Shown here one piece after another: positions 40,709 to 49,315 of a stretch of 64,000 nt of DNA. Source of the stretch: an uncultured Bacteriovorax sp. (GTDB taxonomy: Bacteria > Bdellovibrionota > Bacteriovoracia > Bacteriovoracales > Bacteriovoracaceae). Positions within the stretch are counted from its first letter, which is position 1; each line of letters begins with the position of its first letter. A program made the position numbers and the translations under genes. The stretch lies in contig CAMLKK010000006.1 of NCBI GenBank assembly GCA_946480715.1, positions 62,001-126,000 on the forward strand. The letters are read 5' to 3'. The notes below the pieces were generated by a model. That model was not told the DNA's origin, made no database searches, and was given only the letters and a program-made list of their open reading frames with translations.

Positions 40709-42392
40709 AATAAAATTCTTTGTAAGTTGTACGGCAAACTTTCTCAGTTTTCGGCAACTGCTCATCGGCATCGCCGTTTCTAGACACTGGAATTGCCGAT
40801 ACATTATAGCATTTCGTTTCTTTTTTCCAGTAACTATTCCTTGGATCGCGCTCATCATTCATTGGAGATCCGTCCTCAAATCTTAACTCGTAGTCAAAAT
40901 TGCCAGCGAGTGTTTGAGTGTTTGAAACTTCAATGCGATGACGCTTAGTGGAGAGTAGGTAATTCTTCACTTTAAAACGTGTGTTTTTGTAGAAAAGAAC
41001 TTCCGCTAAATCATCTGGAGTGACGGTCGCACGACCGAGACGGTAGCGAGTCGGCCAGTGAACATTACCGTAAACAATATAGATCAACTCAGAACATACA
41101 ATTTTATCGAGAGTGCTGATGTCGAAGTTAAAATCATAGGCCTTACCGATCTGGTCAATACCACGTTTAATTTGCTCGTAAACTAACCCAGGAGTTGAAA
41201 GCGCATCTTCTTTGCGTACAACTGTAACTTCATCGATGTTCATAAATGAGTCGATCGTTGAGAGACGAACGCCGGAACGGATGGCCTCTAAAATGACTTT
41301 TCCCGATTCGATTTCATCGTGATATTCAATAAGATCAGGGTGATCCCACATTCCAATTTTTTCCAACTGCTCTCGCGTTCCTAAGTAAATGGCCACGTGA
41401 CCGAAATGTCCTGGAATAAACTTATCTGTTAATACAAACGGGCTCTTTTCCAATAAAAGATCCATTGGTTGAAGATCAGTCAGAAGAAGTTCCTTGGCAT
41501 CAGGAGAGTTGAAAAAATAACCTTTTCTCCAATGAATAGAACCGGCAATATTTCCAAAAACTTCACTCAGCGTATTGGTAACCTGGTTGAAGAAAATAAT
41601 GATGGAGTCAGCAAGCTGAAAGTTTTCGAGCTTAAAAGATGTTTCGTTTTGAGCAATGGCCTGTGAGCTTTCGCTCTCCATAAAATGTTGAAGCATGAAC
41701 AGTGAATCTGTTTCAGCTTTAAATAATTCTTTCAGTTCAGCTTCTAGTTTACGAACCAGAATGACATTTTGGAGAAATTTTTTATCTTCCACAATTCCGG
41801 AAACAGTTTCAATTTGTTCGTTGATCGCCTTTAACGTTTGTTTCTTTTGATCATCAAGCGTGTTCTTAATGATTCGTCTTAAACTTCCGTCTTGAGCATA
41901 GAAAATCTTATGAATTTCTCTAATATGATCAAGCATCATGAGAGCAGAAGTGAGGTAAATGATGTGCGCGCGAACCATAGGATTCTTTTGGTCCAGACGT
42001 GCATAAGTATCGGCCATGACGACTTTTCGGTATTCATAAAGCTCGATCACTTCAATAAATTTCAAGTTAAACTTTACCAACAGTTCAAAAGACTTTTTAA
42101 TTTTATAAAGCTCATCACCCGTCAGCGTGTCTTTTCTTTCGATCTTTTTAAGGAGGTCACGGGCAAGCTCATTATCAAACCCTCGTAATTCATTAAAGAG
42201 CTCTGTGAGCGCCTTAAAGGACTTCAAGTTACCGTTAATGTCGCGAAGTGGACGAGTTTTATTGAATTCAATTCGATCAAGTTGCATCTCTGCCCCTTGA
42301 AAGAGTGACGTGATAGAGTCATGGGTCGCGGCCACTACTTTAGTATTGTAAAGCATGGACATTGTTAGTATAAATAGGGCGAGAACTCTCAT
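40689..42392 (-). CDS. Exported YiiX-like papain-fold protein, paralogue
   Basis: A 567-residue protein with a signal peptide (MRVLALFILTMSMLYNTKVV) when started at the ATG at 42392, which has GGAG six bases upstream. A long helical N-terminal region precedes the permuted NlpC/P60 domain: MDLLLEKSPFVL, FGHVAIYLG (His), and IVCSELIYIVYGNVHWP (Cys). The domain is closely similar to that of the protein at 36573-37943, down to the FMN[IL]DE segment (DSFMNIDEVTVV versus ESFMNLDEFAIT). The C-terminus has a further 80 residues with cysteines. It is the head of a five-gene strand run ending with the other copy. Confidence 0.75.
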   Translation of the reverse strand: MRVLALFILTMSMLYNTKVVAATHDSITSLFQGAEMQLDRIEFNKTRPLRDINGNLKSFKALTELFNELRGFDNELARDLLKKIERKDTLTGDELYKIKKSFELLVKFNLKFIEVIELYEYRKVVMADTYARLDQKNPMVRAHIIYLTSALMMLDHIREIHKIFYAQDGSLRRIIKNTLDDQKKQTLKAINEQIETVSGIVEDKKFLQNVILVRKLEAELKELFKAETDSLFMLQHFMESESSQAIAQNETSFKLENFQLADSIIIFFNQVTNTLSEVFGNIAGSIHWRKGYFFNSPDAKELLLTDLQPMDLLLEKSPFVLTDKFIPGHFGHVAIYLGTREQLEKIGMWDHPDLIEYHDEIESGKVILEAIRSGVRLSTIDSFMNIDEVTVVRKEDALSTPGLVYEQIKRGIDQIGKAYDFNFDISTLDKIVCSELIYIVYGNVHWPTRYRLGRATVTPDDLAEVLFYKNTRFKVKNYLLSTKRHRIEVSNTQTLAGNFDYELRFEDGSPMNDERDPRNSYWKKETKCYNVSAIPVSRNGDADEQLPKTEKVCRTTYKEFYYEEWGL

Positions 42393-42523
42393 CTCTATCT
42401 CCGCTGGTGTGACGTCGAATTTGTAACATTTTCCCGAGCTTGACTCAAGGCGCAAAGAGGGATAATGAAATATCTTCACGATTATCTAAAAGGGCGTTCT
42501 TATTAATTCTAACTGGAACTGAA

Positions 42524-43288
42524 ATGATTACAATAAAATCAACTAGAGAAATTGAACTTATGAGAGCGACGGGGAAACTCGCAGCGAAGACTCTTGAATA
42601 TATCGAGCCTTTTATTGTTCCTGGCGTGAGCACGGACTATATCAATCAACTTTGCCACGACTTCATCATCAAAAATGGCGCTTATCCTTCTTGCTTAAAC
42701 TACAACGGATTTCCAAAATCAGTTTGTACTTCTCTAAACGAAGTTATCTGCCATGGAATTCCCCGCGAAGACGAGATCATCAAAGACGGAGATATTTTAA
42801 ATGTCGACGTTACAACTTATTTAAATAAATTCCACGGTGATACAAACAAAACGTACCTCGTGGGAAATGTTTCTGATGAAGTAAAAAAACTTGTGGAAGT
42901 CACATATCTTTGTACGCGCGAAGGAATCAAAACAGTTCGCCCAGGTGGACGCATTGGTGATATCGGTGCTGTTATCCAGGAAATTGCTCACTCTTACGGT
43001 TATTCAGTTGTAGAAGATTATTGTGGTCATGGTATCGGCCGTGATTTCCACGAAGCTCCGCAAGTCGTTCACGTTGGAAAAAAAGGCACAGGCCCTGAAA
43101 TGAAACCAGGAATGACTTTTACGATTGAACCCATGATCAACTTAGGCAGAAAAGAAGGAAAAGTTTTAAAGGACGGATGGACTGTTGTCACTCGTGATAA
43201 AAAATGGTCAGCGCAATTTGAGCACACCATTCTCGTGACACCAGACGGACATGAAATCCTTACTCTTCGCTCTGATGAAACTCCCTAA
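42524..43288 (+). CDS. map: Methionine aminopeptidase type I
   Basis: A 254-residue enzyme that removes the starting methionine from new proteins. The metal ligands are visible: LNVDVTTYLNKFHGDTNK with two Asp, GHGIGRDFHEAP with His, FTIEPMIN with Glu, and QFEHTILVT with Glu. The frame is open from 42440, but the ATG at 42524 (MITIKSTREIELM) is the family start. The gene overlaps the next by one base (TAATG). Confidence 0.93.
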   Translation: MITIKSTREIELMRATGKLAAKTLEYIEPFIVPGVSTDYINQLCHDFIIKNGAYPSCLNYNGFPKSVCTSLNEVICHGIPREDEIIKDGDILNVDVTTYLNKFHGDTNKTYLVGNVSDEVKKLVEVTYLCTREGIKTVRPGGRIGDIGAVIQEIAHSYGYSVVEDYCGHGIGRDFHEAPQVVHVGKKGTGPEMKPGMTFTIEPMINLGRKEGKVLKDGWTVVTRDKKWSAQFEHTILVTPDGHEILTLRSDETP

Positions 43289-44085
43289 TGATTTTTAATG
43301 CGCAGGCATCGTATCAAGATCGGTTGACTCTCTTTTTGGATATTTCTCCTAAAGACGATACGATCAAAGATTTCTTTTACGAAGGTCCTAAGGCCAAATC
43401 TCATCACGATGAATTTGAGGAACTCAAAAAAATTGTGTTGGGAAAAAAGATCACTGATCTCAAATTTCTTTCCCGCAGCTCTCTTTCTCACGAACATTTA
43501 ACCGAAAATTTTCAACGTCCCATAGCTTCACTTTCGCTCACGCTCATGAAAGAGGCCATTCTCCAATATCTGGGAGAAAACAGAACATATAAGCAGGAAA
43601 AAGATTATCTCTGTCTTTGTTTTGGTGTGACGAAAAGAGAGATCGTCAAAGAAGTACTGGCGAGTTCAACGTTTGATCTGAAAGATTTAGTCATGACGAC
43701 GAGAGCGACTTCGGCCTGTGGTAGTTGCAAAGAACAGATCGTATCTCTTATTGAAAAGACAAGACTGGAAAACGGACTTATCAAAGGTCTCTCAAATTCC
43801 CGAGCACGCGTGGATAAAGAAGGACATTGGATTAAAATTCTTGATCTCTATCCAGGACCACTGCTTGTTAAAATTGATCAATTAAAAAACGATTGGATGA
43901 AACGAGAAGATATTGTTGATAAATTTTCAATTGAGTTTGTTATGATCGAAGGATTGCATCTGGATGTTGTGATCACTGATGATCATGGTAACAGCGATCA
44001 CAAACGTGGTAAGGCCCTTATAGAAGCGTTGACTGATTATCTTAAATCACAAACGGGCGTTCTTTTTTTTCTTCACCTTCGCTGA
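43288..44085 (+). CDS. NifU-like protein with [2Fe-2S] (BFD-type) domain, scaffold cysteines lost
   Basis: A 265-residue protein. The central part holds Cys109, Cys111, Cys144 and Cys147 (CLCF, then CGSC), the C-x-C-x32-C-x2-C spacing of the permanent [2Fe-2S] domain in NifU and of BFD. The N-terminal 90 residues resemble the IscU scaffold in layout (LGKKITDL, LTLMKEAILQYL), but its three cluster-holding cysteines are absent. The C-terminal 100 residues (LVKIDQLKN, GKALIEALTDYLKS) are NifU-tail-like without cysteines. It is probably an iron-sulfur protein whose scaffold part is inactive. Coupled to map by TAATG, and overlapping the convergent gene by 39 bases. Confidence 0.65.
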   Translation: MIFNAQASYQDRLTLFLDISPKDDTIKDFFYEGPKAKSHHDEFEELKKIVLGKKITDLKFLSRSSLSHEHLTENFQRPIASLSLTLMKEAILQYLGENRTYKQEKDYLCLCFGVTKREIVKEVLASSTFDLKDLVMTTRATSACGSCKEQIVSLIEKTRLENGLIKGLSNSRARVDKEGHWIKILDLYPGPLLVKIDQLKNDWMKREDIVDKFSIEFVMIEGLHLDVVITDDHGNSDHKRGKALIEALTDYLKSQTGVLFFLHLR

Positions 44086-44697
44086 TCTTTCAGCTTGTTT
44101 TTCACAGCGCGCTTTGATCTCAGAAATTTTTTCGAGCTTTGTAAAAACCGGAGCGAGTTTCGTTTTCTGGTGAATGATTTGATGAGTGCTCATTTCCTCT
44201 TCTAAAAATTTTAATTTTTCATTGAAGCTGACAAGCTCTGGAATGGCCTTCTCTAAACAATCGGGAGTCGCCATCTCTGATTGGATGCCGGCAATGTAAG
44301 AAATGAAGAGGCGTGGCACTTGTTTGTTAAATTCGTTGATGTAGGCCATTTTGAAGGGACGCATGCTGGGGTCAACACCAGATAGACTCAGGTCATAGAC
44401 TTCATTTTCTTTGAGGAGTAGGAGGCGAAGAAGTCCGACCGAAGGAGAGTGTTTTTTTCCTGCACAAATTTCGTTGATGTATTCGCGTTTAACGGTGATG
44501 TCGTTGGCCGAAGCCAGTTCGTTAATAAACTCCTGATTGAGGCGGAAAAGAGCGTCGGGCGGCCCTTTTTTATGAAGCCTCTCTTCTTCTTTTGCTAAGC
44601 ATTGGAGCAGGAGGTTTTGCTTTGGTGAAGCTGCCTGGACCAGATCTGCCCCCATTGAGACGAATAAAGCTAGACCAAATAGTGTTCTCAGAACCAT
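44047..44697 (-). CDS. Exported helical protein of unknown function
   Basis: About 216 residues from the ATG at 44697 (GAGG nine bases upstream), with a signal peptide MVLRTLFGLALFVSMGADLV; ATGs at 44727 and 44757 are also in frame. The mature chain is helical and charged, with three or four cysteines (LLQCLAKEEE, EICAGKK, TPDCLEKA), and ends in a Lys-rich tail. No family known. It overlaps the end of the NifU-like gene by 39 bases. Confidence 0.55.
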   Translation of the reverse strand: MVLRTLFGLALFVSMGADLVQAASPKQNLLLQCLAKEEERLHKKGPPDALFRLNQEFINELASANDITVKREYINEICAGKKHSPSVGLLRLLLLKENEVYDLSLSGVDPSMRPFKMAYINEFNKQVPRLFISYIAGIQSEMATPDCLEKAIPELVSFNEKLKFLEEEMSTHQIIHQKTKLAPVFTKLEKISEIKARCEKQAERSAKVKKKKNARL

Positions 44698-44784
44698 TGA
44701 ACAAATCCTCGTTTTTTTTACAAACATGCCCTCTAAGTATATAGTTCTCTTAAACACACCACAAGTCTCTCTAAGGATCTAACT

Positions 44785-45528
44785 TTGAAAGAAATGAGTT
44801 TTTGGGAACACGTCGAAGAATTGCGCAAAATGTTTATGCGTGTTGCGATCATATTGGCCGTGGCCTTTGTTTGCACAACCTATTTTGCCGACGACATCAC
44901 TGAATATCTACTGGCCCCACTGCGAGCTTCTCTTCTTGATACGAAAGCTGGTGTGATCGTTTATCACAATATTTTTGATAAAACGTTAGTTCAATTGAAC
45001 GTGAGTATTTGGTGGGCGATCATGTTCTCGTCACCGTTTTGGTTTTATCAAGTATGGTCGTTCATCCGTCCGGGACTTTATTCTCATGAAATAAAAATGG
45101 TGAAGCCATTTATGATTTTTGGATGGGTTCTCTTTATCGGAGGAATGGCGTTCGGTTATTATCTCGTGTTTCCTTTCGCTTTCAAATTTCTCTCGATGTA
45201 CGGTGTCTCCAATGTCGAGGCCAACATCAATCTCAAAGACTACATCTCCATGTCGAGCCAGATTCTGTTACTCATGGGAGTGCTTTTTCAATTTCCGAAC
45301 ATTCTTCTCATTCTTGGTTTCATGGGACTCGTTACTAAACAAGTTCTGCGCAAATTTCGTCGATATGTTTATGTCGGACTTGCGGTCATCGCCGCCATTT
45401 TTTCTCCGGCCGACGTGATCAGTATGCTGGCCGTGTGGATTCCACTTCTCGTGCTCTATGAATTGGGTATTATCCTTGTTGCCTGGATTGTTCACCCCTA
45501 CCTCAGTAAAGTACACTTAAAAAAATAG
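44785..45528 (+). CDS. tatC: Sec-independent translocase subunit TatC
   Basis: A 247-residue inner-membrane protein with six hydrophobic helices that recognises twin-arginine signal peptides. The N-terminal MSFWEHVEELRK is the signature, and later AGLYSHEIK-like FIRPGLYSHEIKM and PFMIFGWVLFIGGMAFGYY fit. No tatA or tatB gene is present in the window. The start is TTG with AAGGA upstream; the ATG three codons later is too far from the ribosome site. It is followed closely by a DUF4149-like gene and hldD. Confidence 0.9.
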   Translation: MKEMSFWEHVEELRKMFMRVAIILAVAFVCTTYFADDITEYLLAPLRASLLDTKAGVIVYHNIFDKTLVQLNVSIWWAIMFSSPFWFYQVWSFIRPGLYSHEIKMVKPFMIFGWVLFIGGMAFGYYLVFPFAFKFLSMYGVSNVEANINLKDYISMSSQILLLMGVLFQFPNILLILGFMGLVTKQVLRKFRRYVYVGLAVIAAIFSPADVISMLAVWIPLLVLYELGIILVAWIVHPYLSKVHLKK

Positions 45529-45538
45529 GATTTGATTC

Positions 45539-46027
45539 ATGACACTTTTTAAAAAAATTTTAAATGAATTGCTGCTGCCTTTGATTCTTTGCTGGTTTCT
45601 TATGACAGTGTTTGTAGACATCTTTACCGTTCCTGTCGTGTTTAGAAACGTTACGAGTTTGCAGGAAGCGGGGAAAGTCGGAATGATGGTTTTCTCTCGC
45701 TACAATATTTTTGAAGTTGTTTTTGGAACAATCATTCTCATTACTGCACTTCTAAGATTTCCTTCGCGCAAGATTTTTTATTTTGCTCTTCCGCTTTTTA
45801 CCCTTTCATTACTTTATACATTCATCATGACTCCTAAAATTATCGCTCTTACGGAAGCGATTCACATGACGGCAGTAGGTGATGCTCAATACGCCATTCT
45901 TCAAAGTGAACACGCTAAATTTCACAATATGTACCGTCAGTTTGATACGACAAAACTCATTGTCCTTCTCATTTTCTTCGGTGTTGTGTTTGCTGAAAAA
46001 ATTAAAACAAACAAGGACGTTGTATGA
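45539..46027 (+). CDS. Membrane protein, DUF4149-like
   Basis: A 162-residue protein with four hydrophobic helices. The stretch HNMYRQFDTTKLIVLLIFFG before the C-terminus, preceded by a helix in MTPKII, resembles the DUF4149/TMEM205-type proteins of unknown function. It overlaps hldD by 4 bases (ATGA) and has AGGA in front of its ATG. There is no further clue to its role. Confidence 0.6.
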   Translation: MTLFKKILNELLLPLILCWFLMTVFVDIFTVPVVFRNVTSLQEAGKVGMMVFSRYNIFEVVFGTIILITALLRFPSRKIFYFALPLFTLSLLYTFIMTPKIIALTEAIHMTAVGDAQYAILQSEHAKFHNMYRQFDTTKLIVLLIFFGVVFAEKIKTNKDVV

Positions 46028-47001
46028 TTCTAATCACAGGTGGCGCAGGCTTCATTGGAAGTGTGCTGGCAAAAAAACTAAATGACTTGGGTCATGAAGA
46101 TTTAGTCATCGTTGATAAACTTGAATCATCAACGAAATGGAAAAATCTTCGCGGCATTAAATACAGCGAATATATTCATGCGGATGAACTTTTCGCTGGC
46201 GAATACGATGATCTTATTGCTGAAGCAGATCTCGTTTTTCACATGGGTGCTTGTTCCGCTACAACAGAAAAAGATGTCGACTTTCTTATGAGAAACAATG
46301 TGGCCTACACGAAAGCACTCTTTCGTTTCGCCGCTGCTAAAAATATCCCCTTTATTTACGCGAGCTCTGCAGCTACTTATGGTGAAGGGGAGCAAGGTTA
46401 CAGTGATGATCACTCAAAAATTCCATCACTCTTGCCAATGAATCCATACGGCTACTCAAAACAATTAGTCGATGAATGGATTTTAAAAGAAGAACACAAA
46501 CCTGATCATTGGTTTGGTCTAAAATTTTTCAATGTTTATGGACCTAATGAGTATCACAAAGAAGATATGCGTTCATTAGTACACAAGGCCTTCGAACAAA
46601 TTCAGCAAATGGGAAGTGTAAAACTTTTCAAATCACATCGCCCTGATTTCAAAGACGGCGAACAGTTACGTGACTTTATTTATGTAAAAGATGTTGTTCA
46701 AGCAATGCTTTTACTAGCTGATCCAGAAAAGAGTGCACACTCAGGCATTTACAATTTAGGAACGGGAAAAGCGAGAAGCTTTCATGATCTTGTTAAAGCA
46801 ACTTTCAAAGCGATGAACAAAGAAGCGAAGATTGAATTCATCGATATGCCGGAATCCATTCGCGGGCAGTATCAGTACTTCACGGAAGCGGACATGACAA
46901 AAATGAAGAAGGCCCTCCCGGAAATGACATTCACATCTCTGGAAGAGGGAGTTGCAGACTACGTGCAAAACCATCTCATGAAACCGAACCCGCACTGTTA
47001 A
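46024..47001 (+). CDS. hldD: ADP-L-glycero-D-manno-heptose 6-epimerase
   Basis: A 325-residue short-chain dehydrogenase-type epimerase that makes the heptose donor for the LPS inner core. The motifs are ILITGGAGFIGS, SSAATYG, and the catalytic YGYSKQLVDEW; HldD-specific stretches include KWKNLRGIKYSEYI and FNVYGPNEYHKEDMRS. Its presence shows an LPS core with heptose. Confidence 0.93.
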   Translation: MILITGGAGFIGSVLAKKLNDLGHEDLVIVDKLESSTKWKNLRGIKYSEYIHADELFAGEYDDLIAEADLVFHMGACSATTEKDVDFLMRNNVAYTKALFRFAAAKNIPFIYASSAATYGEGEQGYSDDHSKIPSLLPMNPYGYSKQLVDEWILKEEHKPDHWFGLKFFNVYGPNEYHKEDMRSLVHKAFEQIQQMGSVKLFKSHRPDFKDGEQLRDFIYVKDVVQAMLLLADPEKSAHSGIYNLGTGKARSFHDLVKATFKAMNKEAKIEFIDMPESIRGQYQYFTEADMTKMKKALPEMTFTSLEEGVADYVQNHLMKPNPHC

Positions 47002-47007
47002 GGAGTT

Positions 47008-47439
47008 ATGATGAAATTCCAAGGTGGAGTGAAAGAAGCCGCAAAGATGCTCGCAGGACTGTCTAAATCGGCCCGTGAAAAGGTTTTAGAAATAATAAGT
47101 AAGAAAGATCCTGTTATGGCGCAGACGCTCCATAAAAGCATGTACACGCTTGAGGATCTTCAATACCTCACACCCATCATGGTGATTGAACTTGTTCGCT
47201 CCATTAAAGTACCTGACTTGGGACTTGCTTTAAGAATTGCCTCTCCCGAACTCAAGAATCATTTTCTCAAGAATACTCCCCGAGGAATTCGTCAGGAACT
47301 TGAAGAAATTCTCATGGGGCCGCCTCAACTAACTTCTAAAGTAGAGGAAGCTCAAGAGCGAATAATGGCGGTTGTGAGAGAGAAAATCGATAAGGGGCAG
47401 CTGATTATCAATAAAGACGGCAGCGATACTCTCGTCTAA
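47008..47439 (+). CDS. Stand-alone FliG C-terminal-domain-like protein
   Basis: A 143-residue protein resembling the last part of the flagellar rotor protein FliG: MYTLEDLQYLTPIMVIELVRSIKVPDLGLALRIAS, then ELKNHFLKNTPRGIRQELEE and an ending with QERIMAVVREKIDKGQLII. In FliG this region carries the armadillo repeat and the charged torque helix contacting MotA. The motor-charge residues are partly different. Full FliG is about 330 residues, so this is a truncated paralogue or a separate family. AAGGAG precedes the ATG ATG. Confidence 0.65.
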   Translation: MMKFQGGVKEAAKMLAGLSKSAREKVLEIISKKDPVMAQTLHKSMYTLEDLQYLTPIMVIELVRSIKVPDLGLALRIASPELKNHFLKNTPRGIRQELEEILMGPPQLTSKVEEAQERIMAVVREKIDKGQLIINKDGSDTLV

Positions 47440-47988
47440 ATTTCTGACTTTATATCTCATGTCACCACTTGTTTCACTTAACTGGTGTCGCTTTCACATC
47501 TCCAGTTACCAATAGCACCAGCTAAATTCATCAACTATTGTTTGCCATAGGACCAACTTGCTGAATTCCGTAGGACCAGAAATTAGTTTTTACATAACTA
47601 GTTTGGCATGAAGTTCGCTTTATATAAAAGCAGAGGATGAAGAGAGTCTAGGATGGATGCTTCTGACTTCGTTTTTTTCTAGGATGGGAGAAAACCAAAT
47701 GATGGCCAAGGAATGGAGACTAAAACTTTACAGGGGAAACCATGAGAGACCAGACAAGCGGAAAAAAAGGATTTTTCACCATTTCTGAGCTACAAAAAAA
47801 CGTTTCAAAATTTTTCTCACTCCTAATGCATCCACCCCGACAACTTGTACCCGCACGAGTCCTTGTACCTGTAAAACGTGTCCCACAAGCGAAAAGGGAT
47901 TGGTAAGGTTAATAATCTAATTATTAGCTAGTAAGCATGAAATAAAATTATTTAACGTTTAGGCAATTAAGGCGTACTTTCATTCCCT
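47440..47988. other. 549-bp intergenic region
   Basis: The only substantial gap in the window. It holds one plausible small gene (47742-47906) and, overlapping it in another frame, a 29-codon ORF starting at 47699. The remaining left 260 bases have no ORF or repeat that I can support; the right end leads into the hairpin at 47971-48000. It could be remains of an inserted element, but I see no terminal repeats. Confidence 0.5.
47742..47906 (+). CDS. Possible small basic protein
   Basis: A 54-codon ORF from ATG, with AGGGGA five bases upstream, encoding a basic peptide that begins MRDQTSGKKGFFTISELQKN and ends VKRVPQAKRDW. The start region resembles a helical ELQKNVSKFFSLL segment. Overlapping short ORFs and lack of comparison leave its reality open. 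Confidence 0.35.
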   Translation: MRDQTSGKKGFFTISELQKNVSKFFSLLMHPPRQLVPARVLVPVKRVPQAKRDW

Positions 47989-48000
47989 ATGAAGTACGCC
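47971..48000 (+). promoter_or_regulatory. Hairpin around a start codon
   Basis: The arms GGCGTACTT (47971-47979) and AAGTACGCC (47992-48000) pair perfectly over a 12-base loop that contains the ATG at 47989, and a CTTTTTATTT run follows. The right arm is codons 2 to 4 of the gene. No ribosome site lies near the ATG. It may be a terminator of an upstream transcript or a translation control hairpin. Confidence 0.55.
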
Positions 48001-48453
48001 CTTTTTATTTGGTCCATTCTTTTCTTTATTCATTCAGCACAATCGGCTGAACCATCAGCAACTTCTATCCATTCATTCAAACAATCAAAGGCCATTCTAA
48101 CGCTTGTTCAGTTTATGAATGAAGTAAAAGAAGACTTGCCGGAAGCCGTCCTCTTAAGTGACAAAAAATTAAAAATCACTCAACCAGAAAACTGTGAAGA
48201 AGTACCTGCTCATGTTGTCTTGAGTGAAACATTAAAAGGTATCAAAAAAGTTATTCGATTCTATCCAGATGAAGAACTTCCACTAGAAGAGGCCTATGCT
48301 GATCTTGAAAATTATATCGGCAGTAAAACTTACACTAAATGTGTGATTGAGCGAATCGCACGCGAACAAAAAATCAAAACTTATTATTATCTCAATACAT
48401 TAGACCGTAAGGCCGTTCGTATGGACATAATAACCCTGCTCTCGAATGAGTAG
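47989..48453 (+). CDS. Exported protein of unknown function
   Basis: A 154-residue protein with a signal peptide (MKYALFIWSILFFIHSAQSA). The mature chain is mostly helical and acidic, with two cysteines (ENCEEV and TKCVIE). No family recognised. The translation start has no Shine-Dalgarno sequence and is enclosed in a hairpin. A terminator follows. Confidence 0.65.
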   Translation: MKYALFIWSILFFIHSAQSAEPSATSIHSFKQSKAILTLVQFMNEVKEDLPEAVLLSDKKLKITQPENCEEVPAHVVLSETLKGIKKVIRFYPDEELPLEEAYADLENYIGSKTYTKCVIERIAREQKIKTYYYLNTLDRKAVRMDIITLLSNE

Positions 48454-48494
48454 TGAAAAAATGAGTCCACAACATTTCAGACTTCATACATATT

Positions 48495-48519
48495 AAGGGC
48501 CATTCAGGCCCTTTTTTCA
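48495..48519 (+). terminator. Intrinsic terminator
   Basis: The arms AAGGGCC and GGCCCTT over ATTCA, followed by TTTT. It ends the transcript of the exported protein at 47989-48453. Confidence 0.85.
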
Positions 48520-48654
48520 TTTGATCAAAGCATTTCAGGTTGGCACGGGCCATGCACACTACATTCTCGAAACGGCTCAGGACGAGTTGTTTTAGCGAGA
48601 AAGGATTTTTCGCGTTTATCTCGAAGGAATGTAACGAACACCACAGGAGTACAT

Positions 48655-49107
48655 ATGAATCTCGAAACGTTAAAGCAATTTGAAAATCTTTTCATCGAGC
48701 TAAAGAAAAACACTCTTAATGAAATGAAAAAAGATGAACCATCATTTGAAAAAGGTGATGAAGTTGATCTTACACAAGAAGAGCGTTCACGTGAAATCGA
48801 GCTGAAACTTCTTGGACGTCAGAACTTCATGCTAAAAAAAATCGACAATGCTCTTTTTAAAATAAAAAACGGTACGTACGGAATTTGTGAAGAGTGTGAT
48901 GGAGAGATTGAAATGAATCGTCTTCGCGCTCGTCCAGTTGCTACTCAATGTATCGCATGTAAAGAAGAAGAGGAAAAAGGCGAAGGGCAAATGCTTTATG
49001 AAAAGCGCTCACACACTCAAGGTAAAGGATTTGGTCCAAACGTGATTCCGCTAAGAGCACATGTTCAAGAATTAGAAAATGTGATGGCAATCAATTCTGA
49101 TTATTAA
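48655..49107 (+). CDS. DksA/TraR-type zinc-finger regulator
   Basis: A 150-residue protein of the DksA superfamily: an N-terminal helical hairpin (coiled coil) with LTQEERSREIELKLLGRQ, then the zinc finger GICEECDGEI and MNRLRARPVATQCIACK with four cysteines. Such proteins bind RNA polymerase at the secondary channel and, with ppGpp, adjust rRNA and amino-acid gene transcription. The C-terminal extension after the zinc finger (LYEKRSHTQGKGF...) is longer than in E. coli DksA. Species may carry several paralogues. Confidence 0.87.
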   Translation: MNLETLKQFENLFIELKKNTLNEMKKDEPSFEKGDEVDLTQEERSREIELKLLGRQNFMLKKIDNALFKIKNGTYGICEECDGEIEMNRLRARPVATQCIACKEEEEKGEGQMLYEKRSHTQGKGFGPNVIPLRAHVQELENVMAINSDY

Positions 49108-49133
49108 TTGTTTACAAAAGATTTCTGTTTAAG

Positions 49134-49160
49134 CCCCCTTATTACAGGGGGTTTTCTTTT
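49134..49160 (+). terminator. Intrinsic terminator after the DksA-type gene
   Basis: The stem CCCCC with GGGGG over an 8-base loop, followed by TTTTCTTTTTT. Confidence 0.8.
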
Positions 49161-49315
49161 TTGTGCTAAAATTGTTGGCAATCACCGTAAGCCTAACTTT
49201 TTCATTTTACTCCAAGTCATTGTTTGCCGATGAACTCATAAAAGTGTGATTCTTTCTTCTATAATAAATTTATCTTAAGACACTCTTTTAAAATTTAATT
49301 GAAACAGGTGGATTT

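Noticed and set aside
40709..40858. N-terminal extension of the 2-hydroxyacid dehydrogenase
   Set aside because: It overlaps the end of the YiiX-like gene and has no family similarity, so the ATG at 40708 is used.
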